A DNA stretch of 64,000 bases from Streptomyces sp. SID12501 (GTDB lineage Bacteria > Actinomycetota > Actinomycetes > Streptomycetales > Streptomycetaceae): positions 124,001-188,000 of the forward strand of contig NZ_JAAGLU010000009.1 of NCBI RefSeq assembly GCF_010550245.1, in the 5' to 3' direction. Made by a program: the position numbers and the translations under genes. Positions 41,788 through 52,627 of this stretch are shown piece after piece. The notes beneath the pieces were generated by a model. The model ran no database searches and had not been told where the DNA came from. It worked only from the letters and a program-made list of their open reading frames with translations. The first letter of the stretch is position 1. Every line of letters begins with the position of its first letter.

Positions 41788-44421
41788 ATGCGAGAGCCCA
41801 AAAACCGTCTCATAGTGGTGGGAAGCCGGTTGAAGGCCTACCGCGAGTATGCGATGGCCTCGCTCGCCGGAGAGTACGAGATCGCTCTGGTGACCTCCCA
41901 GGAGATCACCTGGGAGAAGCCCTACGTCTCGACGTATCGGATCGCCGACACCACCGACGCCGACGCCCTGCGTGTCGCCGTCGAGGAGCTCCTGGACGAG
42001 ATACCGGCCGGGGCGGGGCTGTTCACCTGGGACGAGCTGTCGCTGATCGCCACGGCCGAGGTGGCCGAGCAGCTGGGCCTGCGGCATCTTTCCCTACGGG
42101 CGGCCACCGCGTGCCGCGACAAGTACACGACCCGGAGCCTCCTTGACCAGGCCGGCCTGCCGGGTGTACGGCACCGCCTGACACACTCCGCCGAGGAGGC
42201 CTCGGCCGCCGCCGCCGAGATCGGCTACCCGGTGGTACTCAAGCCTCGTTCGCTGGCCGGCAGCATGGGCGTCACCGTGGTGCGGGAGGCCGCCGGCCTC
42301 CCGGCCGCCTACGCGGCGGTCGCCGCAACGACGTTCGCCGGGATCCGTACCGCGTCCGGCGTCCTGATCGAGGAATACCTGCAGGGTCCTGAGATCAGCG
42401 TGGACAGCTGTGTGGTCGACGGGAAGGCCGAGCTGGTCTTCGTCGCCCGCAAGCGGCTCGGCTTCGACCCGGCCTTCGAAGAGGTCGGTCACCTCGTCGG
42501 CCCGTGGCGCCAGGAGCCCTGGGCCGCGGAGGTCGAGGAACTGGTCACGGCGGCCCACCGGGCGCTCGGCGTCGACCTGGGCCTCACCCACACCGAGATC
42601 CGCCTGACGCCCACCGGCTGCCGGCTGATCGAGCTCAACGGCCGCCTCGGCGGCGACCTCATCCCCCACCTGGGGACCCTGGCCACCGGGATCGACCTGA
42701 CCCTGGCCGGAGCCGCGCTGGCTTCGGGCCGACGCCCCGACCTCACCGCGGCCCGCGACCGGTGGGCCGAGGTCCGCTTCCTCTACCCGCCGCACGACGG
42801 GGTGCTGGAGCGGCTGGACCTGGGCGACGCGGCCGAGGTCCCGGGAGTAGCCGAGGTCGTCGTACTGGCAGACCCGGGCGACGAACTGCTGCTGCCGCCG
42901 CAGGCCCTCACCCCTCGGACCGCGGCGCTGATCGCCGTCTGCGACGACGCGGCGGGCTGCACCACCGCGCTGGACCGGGCGGAGGCCGAGGTGCGCCCCG
43001 TGCTGACCGGGTCCGCGCTGGACGGTCTGGGCGCGCTGATGGAAAACCCCATCACCCGCCGCTACCTGGCGCTGGACAACGGCCTGGAGAACATGGTCGT
43101 CCCCGAGCTGCGCAACGACTGGAACAGCTACGGGGCGGGCGGCGGAAAGGCGCTGAACCGCCCGGTGTTCCTGGCGACCGCCGACCGGCAGAGCCTGGAA
43201 GCCGACCTCAACGGGCTGTTCGAGCTGCTCACCACCATCCCCGTCCGCCTCTTCGGCGGCGACCGCCGGGCGTTCGCGGAGGCCGTCGGCATGACGCCCA
43301 CACAGATCGACCTGGTGATGCGCGGCGCGGGCCTGCGCATGCCCGCGATGTCCCGGGCCGACATGTACCGCGAGCCCGGCGGCTTCAAGCTGATGGAACT
43401 CAACACCGGCAGTTCTCTCGGCGGCTGGCAGATGGGCGAGTTCTCCCGGCCTGCCGCCGGCAACAAGGCCTTCCGTGCCTTCACCGACGCCGAGGGACTG
43501 GTCCACCCGGATCCGATCGGACGCATCACCGACGTACTGCGCACCGAAGCCGCCGATGCGGGCTTCACGCTCCCGGCCCGTCCGGTGCTCGCCCTGACCG
43601 AGTGGCCCGACGGCTACGACTACACCAAGCCCTGGCTGGACTTCGTCGTGCCCGACTGGCTGCGGCACGGCTTCGACACCGTGGTGTGCAGCCTCGCGGA
43701 GTTCGACTACCGCGACGGGGTGCCGTACATCCACGGCCGCAAGGTGGACGTGGTCTACCGGATCTTCCTGCCGGGCGAGATGGCGGACGAGCAGCGCAGC
43801 TACGACCTGGTCGACCCGCTGCTGGACGCTGTGAGCAAGGGCCATACCTTCCTGTTCGCCGGCCTCGACTGTGAGTTGTACGGCAACAAGGGCTCCCTCG
43901 CCATGCTCAGTGACGAGCGCAACCGCGGTGCCTTCAGCCCCGCCGAGCACCAGCTGATCGACCGGATCCTGCCGTGGACCCGCTTCCTACGCGACGAGTC
44001 CGTGCAGCGCGAGGGCGAAAGCGTCGATCTGGTGCCGTACGTCTTGGCGCACAAGGACCGGCTCGCGCTCAAGCCCACCCTGCTGTACGGCGGGGTCGGC
44101 GTCGTCCCCGGCTGGTCGGTGGGCCAGGAGGAGTGGGAGTCGCACATCCGCGGCGCGGTCGGCGGCCCGTACGTGGTCCAGGAACGGGTGCTGCCGGTAG
44201 CCGAGCGGTTCGTTGCCGAGGACGGCCTCGGATTCGAGCGGATGGTCGTCGCCTACGGCGTGCTGATGGTCGGCGGCGACTACGCCGGCATGCTGGTGCG
44301 CGGCACCCCCGATTCCGGGGTCGGCATCGTCAGCATGTCCAACGGCGCGCAGATCGGCTGCTGCTACCACGTGGCCGACGCCACGGCCGACAGCTCGGGC
44401 GCGGCGGAGGTCCGGGCGTGA
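41788..44421 (+). CDS. Fused protein: ATP-grasp ligase plus second ATP-grasp-like domain
   Basis: This 877-residue protein starts at ATG 41788, seven bases after the previous stop. Residues 1-400 form a classical ATP-grasp ligase: TACRDKYTTRSLLDQAGLPG, YPVVLKPRSLAGSMGVTVV, IEEYLQGPEISVDSCV, IELNGRLGGDLIPHL. Residues about 420-877 form a second unit with FKLMELNTGSSLGGWQMGEF, VDVVYRIFLPGEM and LKPTLLYGGVGVVPGW, VVQERVLPV. The order of these motifs suggests a circularly permuted ATP-grasp related to glutathionylspermidine-synthase-like ligases. Two ligase activities in one chain could build a short peptide. The second assignment is tentative. Confidence 0.75.
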   Translation: MREPKNRLIVVGSRLKAYREYAMASLAGEYEIALVTSQEITWEKPYVSTYRIADTTDADALRVAVEELLDEIPAGAGLFTWDELSLIATAEVAEQLGLRHLSLRAATACRDKYTTRSLLDQAGLPGVRHRLTHSAEEASAAAAEIGYPVVLKPRSLAGSMGVTVVREAAGLPAAYAAVAATTFAGIRTASGVLIEEYLQGPEISVDSCVVDGKAELVFVARKRLGFDPAFEEVGHLVGPWRQEPWAAEVEELVTAAHRALGVDLGLTHTEIRLTPTGCRLIELNGRLGGDLIPHLGTLATGIDLTLAGAALASGRRPDLTAARDRWAEVRFLYPPHDGVLERLDLGDAAEVPGVAEVVVLADPGDELLLPPQALTPRTAALIAVCDDAAGCTTALDRAEAEVRPVLTGSALDGLGALMENPITRRYLALDNGLENMVVPELRNDWNSYGAGGGKALNRPVFLATADRQSLEADLNGLFELLTTIPVRLFGGDRRAFAEAVGMTPTQIDLVMRGAGLRMPAMSRADMYREPGGFKLMELNTGSSLGGWQMGEFSRPAAGNKAFRAFTDAEGLVHPDPIGRITDVLRTEAADAGFTLPARPVLALTEWPDGYDYTKPWLDFVVPDWLRHGFDTVVCSLAEFDYRDGVPYIHGRKVDVVYRIFLPGEMADEQRSYDLVDPLLDAVSKGHTFLFAGLDCELYGNKGSLAMLSDERNRGAFSPAEHQLIDRILPWTRFLRDESVQREGESVDLVPYVLAHKDRLALKPTLLYGGVGVVPGWSVGQEEWESHIRGAVGGPYVVQERVLPVAERFVAEDGLGFERMVVAYGVLMVGGDYAGMLVRGTPDSGVGIVSMSNGAQIGCCYHVADATADSSGAAEVRA

Positions 44422-45722
44422 CATCCCCTCGGTTCGGCGGTCTGTGGCGCGACCGGGAGTTCCTGAAGCTGTGGTCCGGCGAATCCGTCTCCCAGATGGG
44501 CGCGCAGGTCACCCAGTTGGCGCTGCCCTTGGCAGCGGTCTACCAGTTCGAGGCCTCCTCGACCCAGCTGGGCCTGCTCAACGCGGCGAGCTTCGCGCCG
44601 TTCCTCGGCGCCACGCTGTTCATCGGGGTCTGGGTCGACCGGCGCCGACGTCTGCCTCTGATGATCTGGAGCAACATCGGGCGCGGCCTCTTGGTGGGCA
44701 GCGTGCCGCTGTGCGCCGCGCTCGATGTGCTGAGCATCGGCTACCTGTACGTGACGGCGTTGCTCATCGGTGTGCTGACGGTGCTGTTCGACGTCTCCTA
44801 CCAGTCGTACCTGCCCTCACTGATCAAGCGCGAGCAGCTGATCGAGGGCAACAGCAAGCTCCAGGCGACCAGTTCCATCGCCCAGATCGGCGGCCCCGGC
44901 CTCGCCGGGCTGCTGGTGGGCTGGCTCACGGCCCCGGTCGCGCTGCTGGCCAACGCGTTCTCGTACGTGGTCTCCGTCGCCGGACTGCTCACGATCCGCC
45001 GTCCCGAGCCCGCCCCCGCCGTGTCCGAGCAGCGTGTGTCCACCGGGCGCAGCATCGCGGAGGGCCTGCGGATGGTCTTCCGCAACGCCTCGGTCCGGGC
45101 CATCGCCCTGGAGGCCGGGACGTACAACCTGTGCTGGATGTCGCTGCAGACGGTGTTCGTGCTGTACGCCGCCCGGGAGCTGGACATGGGGCCGGCGACC
45201 ATCGGTCTGATCCTGGGCGTCGGCGCCGTCGGCTCCCTGGTGGGCGCGGTCGGCGCCGGCTGGCTCAAGCAGCGGCTGGGCCTGGGCCGGGCGGTCATCG
45301 CCGAGCTGGTGCTGTGCTGTGCGGCGCCGCTGCTGGTCCCGCTCGCGCCGGGCAGGGGCCTGGTGTCGTACGGCATGTACGTCCTCGCGTTCGCGTGCTG
45401 CGGGATCGGGTCGACGATGTCGACCATCCATGTGGTGAGCCTGCGCCAGGTCATCACTCCGGATCATCTGCTCGGCCGGGTCAACGCCGGATGCCGGTTC
45501 ATCGCCTGGGGCCCGCTGCCGCTCGGTGCACTGATCGGCGGGTACCTGGGTGACGTGATCGGGCTGCGGCCCACGCTGTACGTCACGGCGTTCGGGTTCC
45601 TGTTCGCGCTGCTGTGGGTGGTGTTCTCCCCCGTCGCGAGGCTGAAGGACTTTCCGGCGGGGCCGCCGCAGGAGCCGGCCGCCGCCTCGGGGTCGCGGCC
45701 CGGCGCCGGGCCGCCCGAGTAG
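44418..45722 (+). CDS. MFS exporter, EntS-like
   Basis: The 434-residue protein starts with GTG at 44418, overlapping the previous stop by four bases. Twelve hydrophobic segments begin with LWSGESVSQMGAQVTQLALPLAAV. Motif A occurs after segment two (GVWVDRRRRLPLMIWSN), followed by LFDVSYQSYLPSLI, as in the MFS_3 group of siderophore and macrolide exporters. The C-terminal 30 residues are Pro/Gly/Ala-rich. Its coupling within the operon suggests it exports the cluster's product or gives self-protection. Confidence 0.88.
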   Translation: MTSPRFGGLWRDREFLKLWSGESVSQMGAQVTQLALPLAAVYQFEASSTQLGLLNAASFAPFLGATLFIGVWVDRRRRLPLMIWSNIGRGLLVGSVPLCAALDVLSIGYLYVTALLIGVLTVLFDVSYQSYLPSLIKREQLIEGNSKLQATSSIAQIGGPGLAGLLVGWLTAPVALLANAFSYVVSVAGLLTIRRPEPAPAVSEQRVSTGRSIAEGLRMVFRNASVRAIALEAGTYNLCWMSLQTVFVLYAARELDMGPATIGLILGVGAVGSLVGAVGAGWLKQRLGLGRAVIAELVLCCAAPLLVPLAPGRGLVSYGMYVLAFACCGIGSTMSTIHVVSLRQVITPDHLLGRVNAGCRFIAWGPLPLGALIGGYLGDVIGLRPTLYVTAFGFLFALLWVVFSPVARLKDFPAGPPQEPAAASGSRPGAGPPE

Positions 45723-45845
45723 CCGGACGCCCCTGCTTGCCCGCGTCGTTCCTCGCACCCGTCGTCGTACTTGCTCGCCCTCGCTGGTCGCCGTGGCGGT
45801 CGCCCGTGACTTCTGTCGCCCGTCCCATCCCGTAGGAGATCATTC

Positions 45846-47366
45846 GTGACCACGACCGTGCCCGACCCGCTGTACCAGCCCGCCGGGACCGCCGCAGGCC
45901 TGGAGAGCGTCCGGACGCTGGTGAACACCGCCCTGGACATCCTCCAGGAGGTGTCCGCGGCGCGCCTGGGCCCGGTGGCGCCCGGTGGTCCCGAAGGCGC
46001 CAGGGCCGCTGCCCGGCGGGCGCTGGCCGAGCCGCTGCTGCCGGAGGACGGCGGCGACCCCGCCACCGTGCTGGCGGAGCTGATCCGCCCTTACGCCCAG
46101 TGGTCGGTGGACGTCACCCACCCGGCCGCTCTGGCCCGGATGCAGCCCCCGCCCGCCGATGTGGCCGCCACAGCGGAACTGGTGACCGCCATCCTCAACC
46201 AATCCCTGCACGCCTGGGAGAGCGGCCCCTTCGCGCTTGAGCTGGACCGCTGGCTCATCGCCCAGCTGGCCGAGCTGGTGGGCTACGACGCCACCGAGGC
46301 CGGTGGCGCGCTCACCCCCGGCGGGAGCGTGTCCAACCTCATGGCGATGACCATGGCCCGCGACACCACCCTGGCCGAGAAGACCGGTGAATACCCCTTC
46401 CACGGGGGCCTGCGCAAACTCGATGTCCAGCCGGTGGTGCTGTGCCCCGAAGGCGTGCACTTCTCCGTCGAACGCGCGGTGCGCCTGCTGGGTCTGGGCG
46501 AGGAGCACATCCTCACCATCCCGGTGGACAAGGACGGCCGGATGATCCCCGAGGAGGCCGACCGGGTACTCACCGAGCTCCCCGGCCACCAGCTCGCGGT
46601 CGCGATCGTGGCCGTCGCAGGCTCCACCGACCTCGGCATCGTGGACCCACTCCCTGCCCTGGCCGCGATAGCCCGCCGGCACGGCGTGTGGCTGCACGCT
46701 GACGCGGCCTACGGAGCCGGGGCGCTGTTCTCCCCCCGGCTGCGTGGCATGCTCGACGGACTCGCCGAGGCCGACTCGATCACTGTCGACCTGCACAAGT
46801 TCGGCTGGGCCCCGGCCTCTTCCGCCGTCCTGCTGGTCCGCAGGGCCGAGACCATGCTCTCGTTCGGTCTGCAGCCCACCACCTGCCTGAGTGCCGACGA
46901 CGACACCTGCGCCGGGTTCATCGGTCTGCAGAACACCTCGCTGCAGACCACGCGGCGGGCGGACGCCCTCAAGATCGCGGTCACCATGCGCACGCTCGGC
47001 AGCAAGGCCATGGGCGCCATGGTGGACACCTGCCACGACCTCGCCCGGCACACCGCGTCTCGGATCGCGGCCGAGCCGCGCCTGGAACTGGGCACCGAAC
47101 CACCGCTCACCGCCGTGCTGTTCCGCTACCTCCCGGCAGGCGACCTGGACGCCGATGCCTTCAACGGCGCCCTGCGCCGCCGGGTCATGGAGCAGGGGCG
47201 CGCTCTGATCGCCCGTACGCACATCGCCGGGGAGGACGGCGGCAGCCGGGTCTTCCTCAAGCTGATGTTGCTGAACCCGGAGACCACCACCGAGCAGATC
47301 GACACGGTCCTTGACGAGTTGCTGGCCGTGGCCGCCGCCCAGGAAGCAGAAGCGCTCGGTTCCTGA
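45846..47366 (+). CDS. PLP-dependent decarboxylase (group II)
   Basis: This 506-residue fold-type I enzyme starts with GTG at 45846, preceded by AGGAGAT. The PLP lysine is Lys318 in ITVDLHKFGWAP. TPGGSVSNLMAM, HADAAYGAGALF (Asp pairing with the pyridine N) and HFSVERAVRLLG are typical of glutamate/tyrosine/aspartate decarboxylases. Clusters that use glutamate mutase for beta-amino acids (such as vicenistatin) also have a PLP decarboxylase acting at the 3-methylaspartate stage. By analogy this one may convert 3-methylaspartate to 3-aminoisobutyrate, but the substrate is inferred only from neighbours. Confidence 0.88.
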   Translation: MTTTVPDPLYQPAGTAAGLESVRTLVNTALDILQEVSAARLGPVAPGGPEGARAAARRALAEPLLPEDGGDPATVLAELIRPYAQWSVDVTHPAALARMQPPPADVAATAELVTAILNQSLHAWESGPFALELDRWLIAQLAELVGYDATEAGGALTPGGSVSNLMAMTMARDTTLAEKTGEYPFHGGLRKLDVQPVVLCPEGVHFSVERAVRLLGLGEEHILTIPVDKDGRMIPEEADRVLTELPGHQLAVAIVAVAGSTDLGIVDPLPALAAIARRHGVWLHADAAYGAGALFSPRLRGMLDGLAEADSITVDLHKFGWAPASSAVLLVRRAETMLSFGLQPTTCLSADDDTCAGFIGLQNTSLQTTRRADALKIAVTMRTLGSKAMGAMVDTCHDLARHTASRIAAEPRLELGTEPPLTAVLFRYLPAGDLDADAFNGALRRRVMEQGRALIARTHIAGEDGGSRVFLKLMLLNPETTTEQIDTVLDELLAVAAAQEAEALGS

Positions 47367-47424
47367 GCGGCCCCGCCCACTTGTTTCCCGGTTCGGCTCG
47401 AAGTTCAGCGGAGAGAGAGCGGCG

Positions 47425-48642
47425 ATGCCCGAGGTGAATGACCCGCGCCCCTGCCTTGACAGCGGCCCCGGCGCGCCGGACAGCGTGCGCGAATCCATGC
47501 GGGTGCTACCGCGTGCGTTTGCCGTACCGCTCACGTTGCTGACCGGCCGGCCGCACGCCGGGCAGCGGCCGGTCCACTACACCCCCACCCGGCACCTGGT
47601 GAACGCCGTCGTCTCGGTCGCCACCGGGATGGCCCTCAGCGGGGCCGCGCTGAGGACGGCCGGCTGGTTGCTGGTCCTGCTGCTGCCGGGGTGGGCGATG
47701 ACCCTGCACGGAGCCCGGAACCTACGGATGATGATCTACCACCAGTGCGCTCACCAGAACATGTGGCGACGGCGCGGACCGGACGCCACCCTGGGCCGGG
47801 TGCTCGCCGCCGTCCTGCTGGTCCAGGACTTCGGGAGGTACAGCGCCGAGCACGTCGGCGACCACCACGCCCTGCACCACATGACCCGCCGCGACCCCAC
47901 GGTCCAGGCGTTCCTGGTGAGTCTGGAACTGCGACCCGGCATGACCCGCCGTCAGATGTGGCGGCAGGTTCTGGGGAAAACCTTCTCCCCCTGGTTCCAC
48001 GCCCGATTCCTGACGGCCCGGTTCCGCTCGTTCTACGCCTTCGCGAGCACCCCCTGGCGGGTGGGGGCCACGGCGGGCCTCGTCGTGATGGTGGTATTGG
48101 CCACCTGGCTGCAGGTGTGGGTCTTCCTGGGGGTGGCCTGGGTGCTGCCCATGACGGTCTTCTTCCAGATGAGCAATGTCTTCCGGCTGTGCGTCAAGCA
48201 CACCTTCCCCAGCCCGGAACAGACCGACCGACGGGGCAAGGAGTACTTCGCGAGCCTCACCAACGCCATCTTCATCGGCGAGGCCGCCCCCTCGCCCGGC
48301 CTTCCGCCCACGCGCCGGTACGTGGCCTGGGTGCGCTGGTGGGCCCGGATGCTGCTGATCCACTTCCCCACCCGGTACCTGATCCTCACCGGTGACACGG
48401 TGGTCCACGACTTCCACCACCGGCATCCCATGAACAAGAACTGGGCGAACTACCTCTTCGCCCGCGAGGACGACCACCGCCGTGGCAGCCCGGGCTGGCC
48501 CGCCTACCACGAGGTGTGGGGGATGGTCGCCGCGATCGACCTCGTCTTCGACTCACTGCGGGCCGCCGACCCCGACGAGTACCACCGCGACCGGCTCGCC
48601 GAGGTGAATCACCGTCAGCTGTTCATGGCCTTCGACGACTGA
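47425..48642 (+). CDS. Membrane fatty-acid-desaturase-type di-iron enzyme
   Basis: This 405-residue protein starts with ATG at 47425 with GGAGAGAG upstream. The three histidine boxes of membrane desaturases/hydroxylases are present: HQCAHQ, HVGDHHALHH and HDFHHRHP. Four hydrophobic segments lie in two pairs (LVNAVVSVATGMALSGAAL; LLVLLLPGWAMTLHG; TAGLVVMVVLATWLQVWVFLGVAWVLPM). It should hold two irons and use O2 to desaturate or hydroxylate a CH bond. In this cluster the substrate is more likely an amino-acid intermediate or peptide than a fatty acid. Confidence 0.85.
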   Translation: MPEVNDPRPCLDSGPGAPDSVRESMRVLPRAFAVPLTLLTGRPHAGQRPVHYTPTRHLVNAVVSVATGMALSGAALRTAGWLLVLLLPGWAMTLHGARNLRMMIYHQCAHQNMWRRRGPDATLGRVLAAVLLVQDFGRYSAEHVGDHHALHHMTRRDPTVQAFLVSLELRPGMTRRQMWRQVLGKTFSPWFHARFLTARFRSFYAFASTPWRVGATAGLVVMVVLATWLQVWVFLGVAWVLPMTVFFQMSNVFRLCVKHTFPSPEQTDRRGKEYFASLTNAIFIGEAAPSPGLPPTRRYVAWVRWWARMLLIHFPTRYLILTGDTVVHDFHHRHPMNKNWANYLFAREDDHRRGSPGWPAYHEVWGMVAAIDLVFDSLRAADPDEYHRDRLAEVNHRQLFMAFDD

Positions 48643-48697
48643 CCCCCCGCGTCCTGCCCCGTCCCGTGCCCACCCACACTCCACAGAAAGAACGCCG

Positions 48698-49142
48698 ATG
48701 AACACGCTTCCCGGGCCGAGCGAACGCCTGGTCGTCCTGGGCGTGGCCGAGAGCGACTCGCACGCCGTCGCCAACCACCTCATCACCATGCAGCTCCAGG
48801 ACCACGGCTTCACCGTGATCAACCTCGGTGTCTGCACCCCGCTGAGCGACTTCGCCGACGCCGCGGACCGGTACCCGCAGGCCGAAGCCGTCCTGATCGG
48901 CACGCTCAACGGCCACGCACACCAGGACCTCAAGGCGCTGCCCGAACTGCGCGCCGCCGGCCGCCTCAACTGCCCCGTGGTGGTGGGCGGCAACCTCTCC
49001 GTCGGAAGCCACAAGAGCGACGCCGACCGGCAGCGGCTGTACGATCTGGGCGTCGACCACCTACTCAGCGACGCTGGCGAACTCGTACTGCTGCTCGACC
49101 AGCTCCACGCGCTCCGCGCGACGATGGTGGCCGAGTTGCAGA

Positions 49143-49150
<8 letters not shown>
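48698..49150 (+). CDS. glmS: B12-binding small subunit of glutamate mutase-type enzyme
   Basis: This 150-residue cobalamin-binding domain belongs to the glutamate mutase S component (not glucosamine-6-phosphate synthase). The His that binds cobalt is His22 in ESDSHAVANH, followed by LIGTLNGHAHQDLKALPEL and CPVVVGGNLSVGSH. The family motif DxHxxG reads DSHAVA here: Ala replaces the last Gly. It overlaps the large-subunit gene by eight bases, so the two subunits are made together. It should carry adenosylcobalamin for the glutamate to 3-methylaspartate rearrangement. Confidence 0.88.
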
Positions 49151-50563
<1,413 letters not shown>

Positions 50564-50567
<4 letters not shown>

Positions 50568-51961
50568 CCACCGAAAACCTGCCCCCCACGCCGTCGTCCC
50601 CTCTGGTGCCTGACCCGGAGAAGGGAGCCCGCGTCGTCGCGGACGACCGCGCCCACCTCTTCCACTCCTGGGCCGCCCAGGGCAGCGTGAACCCCCTCCC
50701 GGTCGCGGGCGCCTCGGGGCGGTACTTCTGGGACTACTCGGGGAAGCGCTACCTCGACTTCTCCTCCCAGTTCATCAACCTGAACATCGGGCACGCGCAC
50801 CCCAAGGTCGTCGCGGCGATCAAGGAGCAGGCCGACAAGATCTGCATGATCGCTTCGACTTTCGCCAACGACAAGCGCGGCGAGGCGGCCAAGCTGATCG
50901 CCGAGGTGGCGCCCGAGGGCCTCAACCGGGTCTTCTTCACCAACGGCGGCGCCGAGGCCAACGAGCACGCGGTGCGGATGGCCCGCATGCACACCGGCCG
51001 TCCCAAGATCCTGTCGGCCTACCGCTCGTACCACGGCGGTACCTCGACAGCGATCAGCCTGACCGGCGACCCGCGCCGCTGGGCCAACGAGCACTCCGGC
51101 AGTGCCTCGGGCAACATCGCCCACTTCTTCGGCCCCTACCTCTACCGTTCGCACTTCCACGCGACCACCGAGGCCGAGGAAAGCACACGCGCGCTGGCCC
51201 ACCTCGAACAGGTCATCATGTTCGAAGGGCCCTCGACGATCGCCGCGATCGTGCTGGAGACCGTCGTCGGCACGGCCGGCATCCTCATACCCCCGGCCGG
51301 TTACCTCCAGGGCGTGCGCGACCTGTGCGACCGGCACGGCATCCTCTACATCGCCGACGAGGTGATGTCCGGCTTCGGCCGCACGGGCGAGTGGTTCGCC
51401 GTCGACCACTGGGGCGTCACCCCCGACCTCATCACCTTCGCCAAGGGCGTCAACTCCGGGTACGTACCGCTCGGCGGCGTGATCCTCTCCGACGCCGTCC
51501 ACGAAACCTTCCGTGACGTGGCCTACCCCGGCGGCCTCACCTACTCCGGCCACCCGCTGGCCTGCGCCGCGGCCGTGGCCACCATCACCGCGATGAAGGA
51601 GGAGGGAATCAACGAGAACGCCACGCGCATCGGCGAGGACATCATCGGCCCCGGCCTGCGGGCGATCGCCGACCGCCACCCGTCGGTCGGCGAGGTCCGC
51701 GGCCTGGGCGTGTTCTGGGCGGTCGAACTCGTCCGCGACCGCGACACCCGAGAGATGCTCGTGCCCTACGCCGCCGGCGGCGACCTGACCCGCCCAGTGG
51801 ACGAAGTCGTCGCCGCCTGCAAAGAACGCGGCCTGTGGCCCGTGTACAACTTCAACCGCATCCACATCGTCCCGCCGTGCAACACCACCGACGAGGAGGC
51901 CCGCGAGGGTCTTGCCATCCTTGACGAGGCGCTCGCCGCCGCGGACAAGTACGTCGGCTGA
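50564..51961 (+). CDS. Class III aminotransferase
   Basis: The 465-residue fold-type I PLP enzyme starts at ATG 50564, overlapping the mutase stop by four bases. The PLP lysine is Lys294 in LITFAKGVNSGYVPLG. It has FFTNGGAEANEHAVRMARM, YRSYHGGTSTAISLTGD and ILYIADEVMSGFGRTGEWF, as in omega-amino-acid:pyruvate and beta-alanine aminotransferases. With 3-aminoisobutyrate as a possible pathway intermediate, it might interconvert this with methylmalonate semialdehyde. It is the last gene of the operon and is followed by a strong hairpin. Confidence 0.9.
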
Positions 51962-51978
51962 CACCACTGACGGCAACG

Positions 51979-52031
51979 GTGGGGCCTACGGGGCCGGGGC
52001 GTGATCCACGCCCCGGCCCCGTAGGCCCCAC
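51979..52031 (+). terminator. 25-bp perfect hairpin ending the cluster
   Basis: GTGGGGCCTACGGGGCCGGG and the next five bases (51979-52003) are exactly complementary to 52007-52031, around an ATC loop, 18 bases after the aminotransferase stop. The stem has 25 pairs without mismatch. No T-run follows, which is common for Streptomyces terminators. Confidence 0.7.
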
Positions 52032-52039
52032 CCGGGGCG

Positions 52040-52212
52040 AAAGCGACGGCCCGCTCGGACCGTCGCGGGCGGGTGGGTGGTCTGTCGGCGGCGTTCGCCG
52101 TTCTGCCCGGCCGCGGGCAGGATCCGGTACATCGTCCGCTCTGAGCACCAGTACTTGCCTGCGTCCAGCACGCGCACCCAGACCTGCGCGGGCGGCAGGT
52201 CGGCGCACTCCG
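52040..52212 (-). pseudogene. IS3-type transposase fragment
   Basis: On the minus strand, VWVRVLDAGKYWCSERTMYR and ILPAAGQNGERRRQTTHP resemble the middle of IS3-family OrfB transposases ('S-TMYRiLr-...-vgeRR'). There is no start, no catalytic triad and no proper end. It is a decayed fragment lying against the next transposase relic. Confidence 0.6.
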
Positions 52213-52239
52213 GCCGGAGAGGGTGCTGGGCCGTGTGAT

Positions 52240-52524
52240 GGTTTTGCCCACGTCCTGGTGGGTGGCGGGGTGCCGGTTCTTGGAGCCGGGTGGGCGTCCG
52301 GGGCCGGGACGGCTGGGTTTGGGCACCCTGGCCGGGCAGGGCAAGTGAGGTCGGAGGTGTCGTAACCCGCGTCGGACGCGGGTCGGCGTGAGGACCGTGC
52401 CGGGACGGGTGACCTTCTCCCAGGGCTTGCGCTGGTCGAGGGTCAACGGGGCGGCGAGGCGGAGTTGGGTGTGGGCAGCGATCACGAGCCATGTCCAACG
52501 ATCCGCCGCGTGCGGGTCACGCAT
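52240..52524 (-). pseudogene. Transposase C-terminal fragment
   Basis: About 95 codons on the minus strand (RDPHAADRWTWLVIAAHTQL, LTLDQRKPWEKV, VRRGLRHLRPHLPCPARVPK, PGRPPGSKNRHPATHQDVGK) match the C-terminus of a DDE transposase family common in Streptomyces. The N-terminal and catalytic parts are absent. It lies between the cluster and rnpB, at the right edge of the inserted segment. Confidence 0.7.
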
Positions 52525-52596
52525 GCGCGGCCGGGTCCAGCCAAGAAGGGGTCTCCGTCCCAGATCAGAGGCCCTTTCCCAGGCAAAGCCGCAAGT

Positions 52597-52627
52597 GGCG
52601 GCAGACGAGTCGGGCTATACGCCGGGT
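52597..52627 (-). repeat. rnpB 3' end as right direct repeat (attR-like)
   Basis: The last bases of rnpB on the minus strand. The same 31 bases recur at 35175-35205 with four differences, 17.4 kb away and in the same orientation. This copy continues into the full RNA gene, so it is the functional 3' end. Confidence 0.65.
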
